Numbered from the stretch's first letter, positions 23,161-36,796 are shown. The stretch: 64,000 nucleotides of DNA from Sphagnum magellanicum (GCA_021904315.1 CM038925.1:10976501-11040500); one strand, 5' to 3'. A program made the numbers and translations. Notes: generated from the sequence alone by a model not told the origin.

Positions 23161-25480
23161 TATAAAAACAAACTCCAAAACAAAAGTCAAGTCCCTAATT
23201 TTCTTTGATTAGTGACTTCCCAAGATAACAGCATTGCAAATATGCATGTTACCCACCTCTAGTACAAGTCAAGAGGCTCCTCATAGTTGATACAATGGTT
23301 TTTCTTTTCTCGTTTTTATTTATGTCTACATTTTGGCAAAGTTTTACACAAATTTAGCAAAATTAGTTGAAATTACACTAGGAAAACCAAAATTTCCCCA
23401 ATTTATTTTTCAAAAGATGGATAAATTTCTCAGAAAAAAACACTGGTTGATACATGAGGGAAAAGAGGAAATCTCAGTCCAATTTTCACTTTTTTTGGAA
23501 ATTTGATCTTTGTATTTTGAGTGTTCTTATTCAAGTGAACCGTTTTTTTTCTTTGTTTGATAAAACCTTTGAAGTGCAGTTCTGAAAATGGTTTTTCTAG
23601 TTTTATAATAACCTTTGGTCTGGAGATTTTCATCAAATTTTGGAGCTTGGTCTGGTCTAAGACCAGGTGTAGATCCATGTGTATGTTACACCCAACTAGA
23701 ACTAAAACACTTGTGTGATATTGTAATACTTAAAGGGAGAAAGTTTTATAGTACCATTGAAGTTTTTAAATATTCAAAGACGTTTTTTTTTCTGAAATAA
23801 ATAAACATTTCAACATAAAACTGCCAATTATCAATTATAGTAGGTAGGTTGAATACATAACTCCAAAACCAAGAGAGAGAGAGAGAGACACACACACACA
23901 CAACAACAAAAAAATCCCTGTCAAATTTGTTGCATGCAACTAATATAAAAATCTATAGACCTCTAAATATTACCTATTCCATGTTAATTATACAACAACA
24001 AGCTTTTCACCTAAGATGGTAGGAGCATTAATTATGAAAATCTTTCCTCCGATGAATGAATGAGACAGTGAATAAATTCTACCCTCGATCTGTGATTGTG
24101 GAGTCATTGCAAAAATGATCACATGTACAGGAACATCTCGTGGTAAAACCACTTCAAGTATGATAAAATCCCACCCCATCAATTGCAATGTCATGCATGC
24201 AATATGTACCCCATCGGGATAGGTAATTCTTTAAACATCCTAGAATGTCCAACAGAAGCAATATTCTTATTAATTACTTTTCATTTTCTCATTTTTGATT
24301 CTGAGCTATTACCATGATAATGGCAAAACTGATTGTGGCATCCCACTTGTTATTATAGTTTTCCTTAAAGTCAGGAAAACACGGCACCAGAACCCTGAGT
24401 TTGGTCCAAAACAGGGTGAAATTCAAAAAAAACTTGTAAAAAAGTCCATTAGCCTTCAAGGGGGGGGGGGGGAAACTCAGAAATGCACCACTTTTGTGCC
24501 AAACTGAGTTTCATCCTGTTTTGACCCCGTCTTTCCTTTTTCCTCAGCGCCTCCATTGCTGCTACATATATTTTCACTGCTCCTACATGTAGGACTACTA
24601 TGATTACCTCGAACCTTGTGCATTAAATTCTGAGTTTCAGTATTTCATACCCAGATTTAATAAAACTTCCTTACTTTGCGGACCTCACTCAAAGAGGGAA
24701 TAGGGGGTGAAAAGAGGCCCAAAGACAGGTGAAGACAGGATGACTTTAGTGAAAACTCTATTATTTTCTAACTTCCTTTTGGGTTTTTTGGGTATCTTGG
24801 GCAATCAAGAAGGTGCTCCTAGACAAGACGATTGAATAATTCTATGGTGATTTCCCTAACTATAGATATCATAAGTATACAATGAAAATCAACATACAAG
24901 AACCATAACAATTGTGGCTTAAATTAAGAATTGAAATTGCATGTCCATGCATTGGGGGAACTAGCAATTGCTGTGTGCTTTGAGCTATAGTCATTGTTTC
25001 TTGGGTAGAGTAAAGAGTACCTATCCATTTTCGTTTTTTAGCTACGGATACCCATTGGGTACCACAGAAAAAATAACCAATTATATAAGGCCGCACGGGG
25101 AGGGTAATACCAGAAATGAGGCCACACTCATCTCGGCATATATGGGCCCCTTATTCTGTTTGGGCCCTCCCCTTAGGGCCTTACCTAGCACATAACAACC
25201 TTGTTATTAAAGCACAGGTGAACATTACAAACTCACAACTGACATGTAACCATATGCACATTGTCCAATCTCATGCACAACAAACATGCTTCACATCCCA
25301 ACAGGATCTTGAGTTGGAAGATGACACACACGTTGCATGTGAAGGGCCTCCGTGGTAGCATGGCCAAGGAAATGGAAGCCTTGTTCCAAAGAGTTGTCAA
25401 GTGCAATAAGTTAACTTCCCAAGTGGCTGACCATGTGAAGGGGGGTTCAAAGTTCAAAGCTGAGCATCAGAATGTCTCCT
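23161..25480. other. Intergenic, low-complexity spots, no gene seen
   Basis: Contains a GAGAGAGAGACACACACACA microsatellite at 23,872-23,902 and a run of 13 G at 24,461-24,473. Open frames are short and unsupported. Confidence 0.45.
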
Positions 25481-25489
25481 GTAGGCAAG

Positions 25490-25840
25490 CATGGGAATGT
25501 TTCTGGTGAGTCCAAGGCTGAAGAGAATGAAGGCTATTATGTCAGATATGGATGGAGCCAGAGAAGCTTTCCAAATGCTTGCTTGCTTGCTAGCACCAAC
25601 CAGTGCACCATTGAAGATGGATGGTATGAGGGTAGGGAAGCACTTTTTCATTGTATTCTTGTTGCTTAACTAACCATGGTGTTTAACTATATACTAACCA
25701 TCCACAAGTATCTACTAACCTAATAGCCACCAAGTGCCTTACTTACTTCCGTAGTAACCACTTTGATTACCCACCTACTTACTTATGATGCTTGCATACT
25801 TGCACAAGTACTTGGCTAAGTAGTTTGAGGTGGAAGTAGG
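25490..25840 (+). repeat. Dispersed repeat family D, copy 1
   Basis: Shares CACTTTTTCATTGTATTC and, downstream, a CTACCTACTTACTTATGAT-like tail with 36,510-36,790 (plus) and 46,260-46,440 (minus). Copies 1 and 2 also share a reading frame ending HFFIVFL, so the family may derive from the 3' end of a coding transposon; I cannot say which. Confidence 0.6.
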
Positions 25841-26780
25841 ATGGTTAACAAGATAGGTTTATCGAATTGGAACCTTGATAACTCAGTTCATCCATTGGCA
25901 CTGAGTTGATCTAGGTGGTTTGGAAGTTTTTTAAGCTGATCGGCAAGAGAAGTATGTTTTTGGCCTGCCCAGGATTCCTCTCTAAAGGTTAAAAGATGCA
26001 TCCCAAGTTTTGCATTTGTTATGAATATGCCAGTTTCATTACTCCAAGCCAGCCAACACATTCAACAATCTTCAACAATCTGCCAATTGGGAAACCTAAG
26101 TTGGCTTAATAAGCCTTCTCATTATGTGAATATCAATATGAGATGAGAAATGGTTATATGGGAACATATAAGAAACATTTGAACATTGGAAGGAACATCT
26201 ATAGGGAAATTTTAAAACCTCACCCATTTCATTCCCTTTATTTAAGAAATCACATCAATTTATCAAATAGTAATCAATTTTCAATACCCATTTCTACATG
26301 TAGATTGTCATCAAATTATTACATATACATTTCAGTTTGAAACTCTTGAATGGATATAGCATCTTTGCAAAGGCCTTCAACTCAAATTACAATTTAACAT
26401 GTTCCCAAGCTTGTCAATGGTGTTAGAGGTAAGTACCTTGCCAATTCCCAAAGATGCAATGGAATGTAATCAAATGTGTGTTCTCTAAATCCACACATTT
26501 GGGAAGTTAAAAAGGGTAAGTGAGAACCTTGAAATGGGATTGGAATGATGTGACAATCATGTGTACCTCACAAACAAGTCAAATAATGTAAAGGGTTAGT
26601 ATAAATGAAATTGGCTCCTCCTTAAAAACATAATATCATTAGTCCAAAAGTGGGGTGCAAGTCATTAGCTTACATTATTATGGAATTTTAAAAATGAAAT
26701 AGGTTCACATCACCCTAAACATTTCACATTGCCTAAAGTTATGTCATCATAAAAATCATTATGTAATTATCATATTAATT
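25841..26780. other. Intergenic, no gene seen
   Basis: AT-rich, no supported feature. Confidence 0.4.
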
Positions 26781-26789
26781 TTTTAAATG

Positions 26790-27700
26790 TTGTTCCTTTA
26801 AATATTCTAAACTATTGTATTTTAAATTATTTTATGTTATTTTATCTTACATTATTTTTTACTATTCTTAGTTATTGCAACCTAGGCTATTTTCAACTAT
26901 TCTTAATTATTTCACCCTAAGTTATTATATGATTTTTTAACTATTTTAAATTAATCCACTGTAAATTATTCCACCATAGACTATTCAAAGTTATTTTTAC
27001 CCAAGGTTGTTCTTAACTATTTGAGGTTATTCCATTGTAAATTGTTCTATCCTATATTATTCTTAATTATTTTAGGTTATTTCACTTTAAGTTATTATGA
27101 ATTATTTTATATTATGTTATTTTAAGTTATTCTACCTTAAAATATTATGTGTTAAACTATAAAATAACCTAAAGTTATAACCTAAAACAACATAAAGTGG
27201 AATAACCCAAAATAGCATAAGGTAAAATAACTTAGAATAACATAAAGTGAAATAATAAAAAATAACCTAGAATAACTTAAGGTGGAATTGACTAGGGTAG
27301 GATAGCCTAAAATAACCTAAGGTGAAATAACCTAAAATAGCCAAAAATGGCCTAAGGTAGAATAGCCAAGAATAACTAAAAATAATGTATGGTGGAATAT
27401 TTTAAATAGTCAAAAATGTCTTAAAGTATAATAGCCTACAATAACCTAGAATAACCTAAAGTGGAATAGCCTAGAATAACCAAAAAAAAACCTAAGATAA
27501 AATAACTTGAAATAGCTTAAGATAAACTAGTTTTAAATAAGTTAAGGTGGAATACCCTAAGGTACAATAACCTAGAATAAGTTAAAATGGAATGCACTAA
27601 AATACAATAGCCTAAAATAACCAAGGGTGCAATAGCCTAAAATATTTGAGGGTAAAATAACCTAAGGTAAATAGTTTAGAATAATTTATGATTGATTTAA
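26790..27700. repeat. Large inverted minisatellite
   Basis: From ~26,790 to ~27,150 the sequence is a degenerate tandem of TTATTCTAAGTTATTT-like units. From ~27,165 to ~27,700 the reverse complement predominates (AATAACCTAAGGTGGAATAG-like units). The switch point lies close to 27,155-27,165. The two halves could pair into an imperfect stem of several hundred base pairs. No coding potential. Confidence 0.85.
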
Positions 27701-28556
27701 AATCCTAGCCTATGGTAACTTAAGAACTAGGGCTTTTTTCCAATTTTGTGATGTAGCTCAAATGGCAATCATCCATAAGATGATTTAATTAGATTTGGCT
27801 ACATATTAAATATGAAAATAGAGAAAAAAAATCCTTTTATATTCTTGGTTACCTATTGGAACTTATCATTAAAGAAATAACAATTTAGAAAAAAAAAAAT
27901 TGAAATCTGGCAAATTTGGGCCATTTTTCCTATGGAAAATCCTTTGTACATGTCAAAATGATGTTTTTCAAGTTGAAATTTGGCAACATTTTTCCCAAAA
28001 AAACATTGTTATGAACAATTTAAAGGAGTTTACACTACCTTAAGAATAGTTAAAGTAATTTACATTAACATAAAAATAATTTTAAATTAACATAATAATC
28101 TAACCTTTGGTAGCTTACATATAGGTTAGGAATTAAATGTGATAATAATGTGTGGTGACAAATCATTTCACTTATTTAAATAATGGTCCAATGGTTAATG
28201 ATTTGCTCTTTCACTTCCATGATGAAGGGAGGTGAAAGGTTCAAAATTGTACATTTGCACCGTAATTAATGGTTATTCTTAAGTTGATGGGCTAGGTGAC
28301 CTAGGTTCGCCTAAATTTTTAAATTGCTTATCGTAGCTTAGGTTTTTTATTTAACCTAACTATGCATTATGAGGTTAGTCTAATAAATAAATTATTAGTG
28401 AATTTAATTGTCCATAATAATTAATCTTTATACTTCATTAGAAGGTCAGTCATTTTTGCCATGGTAAATTTGTTCAAGTTCATTCAAAATCTAATGAAAC
28501 ACATTAGTGAATTGGGACACATATTGGTGTAATGTATGGACCTTTTCATAAAAACT
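27701..28556. other. Intergenic, no gene seen
   Basis: AT-rich spacer without recognisable features. Confidence 0.4.
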
Positions 28557-29118
28557 ACATTGAAATGGTTTTTTCCCCAAGACTCCCAAGTGGGAGTTCC
28601 AAAATTCCCAAATTATGAATCCTATGACTTTGTGAGTTCCTAAAGTCCTCATACGAACTTTGAATTAAAATTTTTCAAGTACAAAGTTATAGCCCTCAAC
28701 AAGATTTTTTTAATGTCATTACACACTTCCACCAAAGGTCATTTGACCTTTTTAAAAAAAAAAATTAATGATGAAAAATCAAATTGTCAATTTCACTTTT
28801 GACCTTTGGTTTGGCCAAAATTTTCAATTCATAACTCCAAATCGAAAATGTGAATTCACTTTTGATACTTATGCTTTGAAATTTTTCTAATGCCATAAAT
28901 AACTTTGGATTTAGACAAGTTTTACTCTTATATTTTTGTTCCCAAAAATTGGGAGACTTTGGGATTCTCAACTCTCAAAATGGGAGTTTATTTTGAGAGT
29001 CCAAAGAATGTTTCACTCCCCCAATGTTTAAACCTCCTTGCCTTAGCTTGATCCTAACATGTTGCTTCTTTATTTTGCCCTAGTTCTGATCACAAGCCCA
29101 AAGTTAGAGTTAAGACAT
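28557..29118 (-). repeat. Dispersed repeat family A, copy 2 (diverged, truncated)
   Basis: Matches copy 1 from the TGTC(T)TAACTCTAAC start near 29,118 through the GACTCCCAAGTGGGAGTTCC segment near 28,580. Many substitutions and an A/T-richer composition show that it is older than the other two copies. The part downstream of the conserved TATA-like box is absent. Confidence 0.75.
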
Positions 29119-30450
29119 CCTTCCCCTTTCCTTTGGGTCCTCTAGTGTGTCTTGAATTGGCACTAAAAGATCTTCAACTTATTGTTGAAACTATTTGATT
29201 CGTTTTTTATACCATTATGTTTTACCCCACTAATAGGGATGTGGTAAAATTACCTTTGGCCACTTTTTAAGCTTTGGAATTAAACACCTTACTTTTGGCC
29301 ATAAATCATTCATACAAATGGACTTTAAGTATATAAGCACCCAAACATCCATGGCTTATTTGTATTCATGCCCAAGAAGGGCATGGCCCTTAACCTTCTT
29401 TAAATCCAACTCTAGTTAATGTATAATGACTTAAGTTTTTTCAAGCTTCACTATTTTGTTAGTCGTGCCTTGTTTTAATTTTGTTTTGGAGGATCAGTTT
29501 TAGGGTTTGAAGGGGATTAAGGGTTTTTTGAAATTGAGGTTTAAAGTTTCGGTTTTAAGCCAAATAAGTTAGGTCAGGGACAGGCATGGTAGGCCCTATG
29601 GGTTATCCATCTTCGAAACATCATCAAACATCCCAACTATTTTAGTCGTTCCAGCCATCCCAATAGGCAACTAATGGAGAGCCAACTATCAGCTTTACTC
29701 CTATGCCCAAATGTGTTTCGGCTTCCATCCGTTCGCCCATCATTCCCATCCTTTCTAATTTACTTTGGCTAATCCCTTCGCCCTCTTTGGGTCCATCAAC
29801 CCCCTTTCCGTCTTGCTCACCACACCCACTAGGAGCTTCTCCTATATTTGTCGTGCTATCCTTTCCTCCATGACCTCGCATTCCCTATCCCTCTTGTGAT
29901 CGTCTATTTAGTGTAGGGGGGGTTTAACATGACACTAGCTTTCATGCACCGTTCATAAACAGTCATTTGTCTAAGGCGAAGTGTTGCTCAAACTTTACCA
30001 TGTTCTCCTCCCTCTTCAACATGTTTATGGACTACATACATAAACATGATTGATGTTTTCCATTTGGGTTTATTGCATCTTTGTTTTTACCATCATATCC
30101 CATATGCACTTTGTGTTGACATTTAGTGGGCTTTGCATATCTGTTTATTTCGATTAGCATCCAATCTTTCACATGTTGTAACATGACATGTTTTTTTGTT
30201 ATTCCTTTCTTGATGTTTGTCCTTTTCTCCACTAGGTGCTGAAAAAGGCCACCAAGAAATTCACACTCACCTATGTTGATACATGGGTGGCAACTAAGAG
30301 GCATTACATGAAGAATAACTAATTAAAGCATTCGCTTTAACTTCTCACAAACATTTAGAATCGATTCTAGATCCTACCCCACCTGTATCAACACGATTAT
30401 GCCACACATGGGCCCTTACTCATGTAATGGAGTATGTTTGAACAATACGT
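29119..30450. other. No intact gene; may include remnants of the retrotransposon 5' part
   Basis: Composition becomes less AT-rich after ~29,600 and resembles the flanking decayed retrotransposon, but I cannot recognise an ORF1 or 5' UTR. Confidence 0.35.
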
Positions 30451-31468
30451 GCATTAGGTTTGAGCATATTTGCAACCCCACTTGATGAGATGATAAGAAT
30501 CTTTCACCTTCTCCATCCACCTTTTGAGGTTGATCTCCCCCCTTTTTTTATGATTTCCATCTTGAAACAGAAATTACTTTAAATCAAAAGACATTTGTCT
30601 ATGCCTTGGTTCATTCACCATGTCTTTCTTCCGGTGGCCTTTTAGGTATGGTGTTTGAACTTCTACGAGATTGTTTTGTCCCAAATGATTCTACGAGTGG
30701 CTTTGACCTCTTCTTCAAGGTATGTGGGCACATTGCTCGAAGTCATGTTCCACCTTCAATATCAAATTTTCTTTTTTCATTTGGATTCTTAGTGTTGGAG
30801 AAGCAATCTTGAGGCATATGTACCATTACGATTGGTGAGGTGACCTATTGTTTAATTGCTTGCACTATGGCTAATTAGTTTAAGGATATTCTCACGGAGC
30901 ATTTTAATCTTCATCAATTTGGTGTAACAACTCGTGGCAGGTGTGAAATAATGGTGCACGACATTCAAACAATATTAGATTTGCACCCAAATTGGGTTGT
31001 GTTATAAGTGGATGTCCATAACACCTTCAATTTGGTGTCATGGTTAGCCATTTCTTATGAATTACAATTTTCACCTAATTTTTTGGATCAACTTTTCCCA
31101 TTTGTTCAACGATTTTACATACACCCATCCCCACTATAATTTTCCTAGGTTTTTTGACATGGGGATTTCATAGTCATTTTATTGGAGCTAGGTACATGAT
31201 AGGGGACCCATTGGGAGGAACATTATTTTTTTTGACTCACTTTTGCGCTCTTCGCCCTACAATAGTAACACATCCTACTTATGTTTTCCCTTCTTTGGTA
31301 GATGATACACATATAATAGGTCCCGCATCAAATGTGGTTCCTACATTTTTACTTATAAGAAGAGTTATTAGCATTAAGTTTTTCAATGTAGTTAACAAAA
31401 TGTGTAGTTTAGTTTCCTCAGGGGTTAGACCACTATATATCAATTCTTCCAAGCTTTTTTATTCTTGA
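30450..31468 (+). pseudogene. Decayed non-LTR retrotransposon: reverse transcriptase part
   Basis: Reading across three frames, conserved reverse-transcriptase motifs appear in the correct order. VDVHNTFN (motif A, Asp at about 31,011) comes first, then GDPLGG near 31,203-31,220, then VDDTH at 31,299-31,313, the equivalent of the catalytic FADD/YADD box. Between and around them are in-frame stops and several frame changes, so no functional enzyme is encoded. The order and spacing fit a LINE-type ORF2. A CACTA-like insertion follows directly at 31,472, and the rest of the ORF resumes near 33,960. Confidence 0.8.
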
Positions 31469-31471
31469 TTT

Positions 31472-33958
31472 CACTAATAGAAAATGGCCATTTTGTAATT
31501 AGTCTGTGCAACTAATTTTTAATTGCAAGCGACATTTGCAACAAAAATTTTAATAGTCACATTAGACAAATTGCATTGACATTAGTTGTAAACAATAACA
31601 AATTTTGAATGAAAGAAAAAATCAACAAAATACATTTTCATCCTTTGACTAATCATATATATATTACCGCTTACAATTAAGATGCGACTTTTTTTGTGAA
31701 CAATGGGAACAAGTTATGTGTTGTCATGTGTCCCAACTTTTAATAATTAAAAATATTTCATTATTATTTTGAGATAATCTAAAACGTTTCATTTTTATAT
31801 TTGGATGGTTTAGATTGTGACATGTGGTGCAATAAATTTTTTCCATGTGGCATATTAATTGAAAATTTCCAAAATTAAATTTAAATCAATATTTAGGTAT
31901 GTAGGTTACACTAAGTACTTACCTAACTATATACCTACCTACCCATCTAGGCTAAACATTTATCTAAATAGGACCTATTTACCTACCTAGGCCAAATACT
32001 TGCTTAGGTAGGTACGCAGGTGGGTAGGTAGGTAGAAAAGTAGGTAGTTAGGTGTAAGTACATGAATATTTTCATTTTATTTTGTGTCAAGTCATATTTA
32101 TTGACTCATCCCATATGCCCATCTATTTTAATATGAAAATGTAGCACAAAACACCTTGTTTACATACATTTCAAAATGGGGATGAAAACCAAAACATACA
32201 GGATAAACTTTTTAGTTGCAAGTTGTTTACGATTAAAAATGTTTAGTCACAAACAATTTGCAACTAAAATGTTTATCCCATATGTTTGGGCTTTCATTCT
32301 AATCTTGAAATATATATAATTAAATAGGTGAATGACGCATAATTAGTTAACTAATTAACTAGTAAAATTATTAATTATTTAATGAATAAAATATAGAATT
32401 TAAAAAAATAAACTTGTTAATTCATGAATTAACAACTAAATAGAAACTAACTAATTCATTTTATAAACTATCCAACTAACTAATTATTGATAGTAATAAT
32501 CATCAATATCTTATTATTATATAATTAATTATATAATTATATAATTTATTACTTAGATCAACAGTAATATTATTTAATTATAATTATGTATTGACTATAA
32601 TAATCTATCAACCAATTTAATTAACTAGTAATTGGCTAATATTGAAATAATTAGATAATTATAAGTATTGAATACTAGGTTTTTTATATCTAATAATATA
32701 ATTAAAACCTAGCCTAGGCTAACATTTTATTATAATTATTCATATTATTCCTTCATTCATTAAATCTATTTATGAACTATTACATTAAATATTTTATATT
32801 TTTAATAAGTATATTTTTCCTTTGAAAATAATTTCTACATTTGTATAATAAGTTATTAGATTTCCATTCTAACTAATAGAATAATTATTATAAAATAATA
32901 AAATAATAGAACTGAAAATAAAAAATATATATCAGGAAATGATTATAATCATTGACTTATTAATAATTAATAAATTTCAACTATAAATTTGAAATATAAA
33001 AAAATTAAAACTATATATTAATATTTCGTAGTAATTATTATATTAATCTAGGAATACTTCAGAATTGATTACTTATAATAATAATAACAATAATGTAATT
33101 TGTAGCTAATGTAGGTTAGCTATTTTATTTTTATTATTATATGTCACTTGTTAGAAATATTATGATTTATTATAATTAATTTTTCATTTTTAATAAATAA
33201 AAGTTAATTCATGATAAGTACATTAGTCATTTGAAAAGAATTTAACAATAATGTAATAATATATTAGAATTTTAATAATTACTTCAGTAATTATAAAACT
33301 ATTTTTTATCATTTTAATATCGTTATCGTCATCATCATCATCATCATCATCATTATGTAATAAGATGTTACTGTTTTTAAATTTTAGTTAAAGACAACAT
33401 TGAATTTTTTTTATTACATGTAATTAATATAAATATATAATATTATATTAATAAAATTAATAATAAATTTCATTTGTAATAATTTTTAAAATTATAAGTA
33501 ATAAAATGGTTTGGATAAATTTGTAATATGGGCACAATATATTTAGCAAACATCTAACATATAATTTTAATATATTCAATATATATACCATTTAATGTAA
33601 CCATAATATTGAGGCCATTTATGTTAATATTAATATTTGAATACACATCTAATATAATTGTTCATATACATTCAAAATATAAACTTATAAATCCTAATAC
33701 ACCCAATTATATTATTTAAAATTCACAATATGCACCTTTGTTTACTCATAGGGTTGCAACTAATTGGACATAAATTGTTTTTTTGGATGAAAACTAAATT
33801 AAATGTTGTTCACATGGAAGGATGAACACCAAAATAATTGCAAACTAGTTGCATCGTAGTCACAAATATGACCAACATAAAAAATAGTTGCAAATTAATT
33901 GCATTGTAGTTTCATTTTCTTCATGTGACTTTTGCAATGTTTTTGTTATGTTACACCT
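31472..33958. mobile_element. CACTA (EnSpm)-like insertion in the retrotransposon
   Basis: Begins CACTAATAGAAAA, the same 13 bases as at 62,648, and CACTA...AAAA is the classic terminus of EnSpm/CACTA transposons. Repeated subterminal motifs (AGTTGCAA, TTGCAACTAA) occur near both ends, as is usual for this superfamily. The right end near 33,958 is inferred from where the retrotransposon frame resumes; its inverted terminus is degenerate. The ~2.5-kb interior is extremely AT-rich with no transposase, so this would be a non-autonomous copy. It includes a (CAT)n tract at 33,330-33,354. Confidence 0.6.
31900..32060. repeat. Palindromic TAGGTAGG/CCTACCTA block
   Basis: ACTTACCTAAC, TACCTACCTACCC and GACCTATTTACCTACCTAGGCC are followed by CTTAGGTAGGTACG, GTGGGTAGGTAGGTAG and TAGTTAGGTGTAAGT. 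This forms an imperfect hairpin inside the CACTA-like element. Confidence 0.6.
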
Positions 33959-33959
33959 A

Positions 33960-35280
33960 ATGTTCGAACTACTTGTTTTATATAGTGTTTCCATCTCTAG
34001 GCATTTTACTACATTATGTTGAATTTGATATTCGTACCATAGTTATGTTCAAAAAGTTACTTGGTGTGAGATCTTTTGGTGGTTCTATTGGTTACCTAGT
34101 TTGTCATTAAGCCACTCTTCTTACTTCTTTGGTTGAGTTTGGCCTCCTTTTTATGGTTCGGATTGTTGCCCTCGCATTCTTGGGGTGTTGGGCATTGATC
34201 GTTCTTACATTTGTCACTCATTTCTAATAAGATGATTGCCTTATTCTTTTAGATGTAGTAACACATGTTGAGATTAACACTTCCTTATTCTAGATGGCAC
34301 TATGAAATGTCAAAGCCATGTTACCCCATGGTGTCTACTCTCATGTCCCACCCTTTGAAAACTTAGTGGTTCAATCTTACCCCCAGTTGCAAGCTTCTTT
34401 GGCAGATCATTTACATGAGCAAGAGTTTGTTTCCCTTTTAATAAACATTCTTTCAAATATTGCACGAGCACATCTTTGTTCATGTGCGGGTCCAAAGGCA
34501 GGCGCTTCGCTATTAAAACGTCTTATCACACCAACATTTTGTTTATCATTAACCTATTTTTTTATAACATTATGTACCCATCTTGGCTTGCCACATCCTA
34601 TAATTGGCCACCTTTCATGGTGTTAATGTGATCATACCATTGCCGATCTAGGTAACCATTTGCTTTGATGCCCTTATGAGAATGAGCATACAACAACCCA
34701 TAACACATTTCAAGATACTATTGCAGTTATTATTTTGGAAAGTGGAGCACATGTTCAAAGGGAGGTTTCCTACCTTTTCCTTCGCCACACTTGACGATGA
34801 ATGGATATTCTTATTATCAAATACGACTTCCGTACTTTGATGGACATTGTCATTGCAGACCCAACTTGCATAGATATGGTGTAGCGAACATTGATGACAA
34901 CAACAAGTGTAGCAATAATGGTTTCTTAAGAGAAAACACGATCCTATGTTGAATGAGCATTAGGCGATGACTTCATTCCCTTTGCTATTGAGACATCTAG
35001 GTGTTTTCATTCTCATTTTAATTAATTATGGATCGCTTGTGCATAGACCATTATCATACATCATCAACGGTCTTTTGTAATCCCTTTGACAACATTTGTC
35101 CATAACTCTAGTGCGCAAGCCATAACGATTCTTCAACGAGTTGTTACACTTGGTCAGGATTCCTCATCTTTTCCACACATCGTAGTTAGTGTAGTTCCAT
35201 CACTAGCCGATTTGTGGCAAACGACAACTTTATCATCTAGGTCTTCTTTATTATCATTGATCGTCATTTCGTAGCCCTGG
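33960..35280 (+). pseudogene. Decayed non-LTR retrotransposon: C-terminal part
   Basis: Continues the reverse-transcriptase ORF after the insertion, with an estimated ~60-70 residues missing at the junction. A Cys/His cluster of zinc-knuckle type lies at about 34,615-34,705, with a C-x-C-D-H start and a later CPYENEH. It is followed by LMDIVIADPT at about 34,835-34,864, which looks like the core of a PD-(D/E)XK endonuclease. A conserved-looking tail (AQAITILQR, PSLADLWQ) ends near 35,274. RT, then a zinc knuckle, then a restriction-like endonuclease is the order of R2/R4/HERO-type non-LTR elements. Stops and frameshifts are frequent. Confidence 0.65.
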
Positions 35281-36500
35281 GTCCTATTTGCATAGGGTTT
35301 TTTTTTCTTTGGGTTCTATCTACTCATTTTTTCGTACTTTTTATGGATGGATTCCCATCTTTGATTTTTATATATAGGGTTTTTCTTCTTTGATTGTCAT
35401 CAGTAGTTGTTTGTAAAATGAGTTATAGCTCCTTGTTACATAGAGATAAGGTTTCCAATTGGTTAGTCAAAGAAAACTAGAGCTTTCTTGCCTTCTCCTT
35501 ATCCTAGAGCAACGAATTTGCTTTCTAACCTCTAAATCTGAATTTTCCAGGTCTCAATGGTGATTTCCAAGCTAACATGTCAATTTTGCCAAGTTTGGTA
35601 AATTTTTGTCAAGCCATGATAGCTATCAATGAGAACCCCCTAGGGTAAAGAAGGAAAAATGGGTTGCTTGGTAGAATAACTAAGTTTTGTTGTCAGGTTA
35701 CCTTGCCCAAGTGTGCTGGCATGGGAACAAGGATGAAATTTTTTTGGGGGAAGAATTCTGCAATACCTATGTTAGTGGTATTAGGATACACAAATGTTCC
35801 CTTTCAAAACCTAACCAGATTGTTCTTGGAATGTTAAATCTAGTCATAGCTTGTAATTTCATAGAGGGTGAGGATTGAAAAGAGACAATTCACTTGGGTA
35901 AACCAGCAACCACGCTCATGTACACACTCATACCACAATTTAAATAAAAAAGGCCCCCATTTTTCTATATAGCTTTTACCCAATATAAACTGTCAACAAC
36001 CCATCCCAAGACAATATCAGGAATACTTTGCCCAGAGTCTAAATTTAACATTTTCTAGGCAAAATTTAGTTAATAACTTTAGAAGAAGTTGAAGTATCAA
36101 TGTGGGGTGCTGGTTCACTGTGGCAAGTAGCAGGCCTAAGAGATTACCTATAAATTGTTAAAAGGTAGCTTACAACCAGTGATTTTTTTGGACAATTTTT
36201 GGACTAAAAATTTGAGAAATCTATGGGTTTTTAAAAAATAATCTAGCATATATTGAACTAATTTTGGTATTTAAAGAAAAATTCGTCAAGTTTTCCAAAT
36301 CACAAAATTGAGAAATAAAGACTCTCATAACCTGCTTTTAAGGAGTAGACTGCAAGTGTCGTGTGAGAGAGGTCAATAACTATGCATTCTTTCAAAAACA
36401 AAATTCCAAACCCTAAACCAAAACCCATTCTCCTGTTTCAATTTACTACTTGCTTTTGAAAATAATCTCAAACTCACTTTATGTCTCTTATTTCCGTTTC
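35281..36500. other. Intergenic, no gene seen
   Basis: No domain or repeat recognised; short frames only. Confidence 0.4.
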
Positions 36501-36509
36501 TTTTTTAAT

Positions 36510-36790
36510 CATTCAGGCAAGTTCTGGAGAAGTGCCAACGACCCAGGGATGTGTTCTTGGGGGCAAAGGGAGGTGCGTGAACAAGAACACACAACACATC
36601 GATGGACCACCCAGGTTGGATGGTATATGGATGAGAAACACTTTTTCATTGTATTCCTGTCCCATGACTAACTGGAGTGGTTGGCTATGTGATAGCCACC
36701 CAGTTCCTTGCCTAATTACATAGTAATCATTCACACTCCCTACCTACTTACTTGTGATAATTATTATCGGCTTACATATATGATATGTAG
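36510..36790 (+). repeat. Dispersed repeat family D, copy 2
   Basis: Shares GGTTGGATGGTAT, CACTTTTTCATTGTATTC and the GATAGCCACC...CTACCTACTTACTTGTGAT tail with copy 1. Confidence 0.6.
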
Positions 36791-36796
36791 TTAATA

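Noticed and set aside
30606-31468. Intact reverse-transcriptase gene
   Set aside because: Stops within motif A and frame changes between motifs show a pseudogene.
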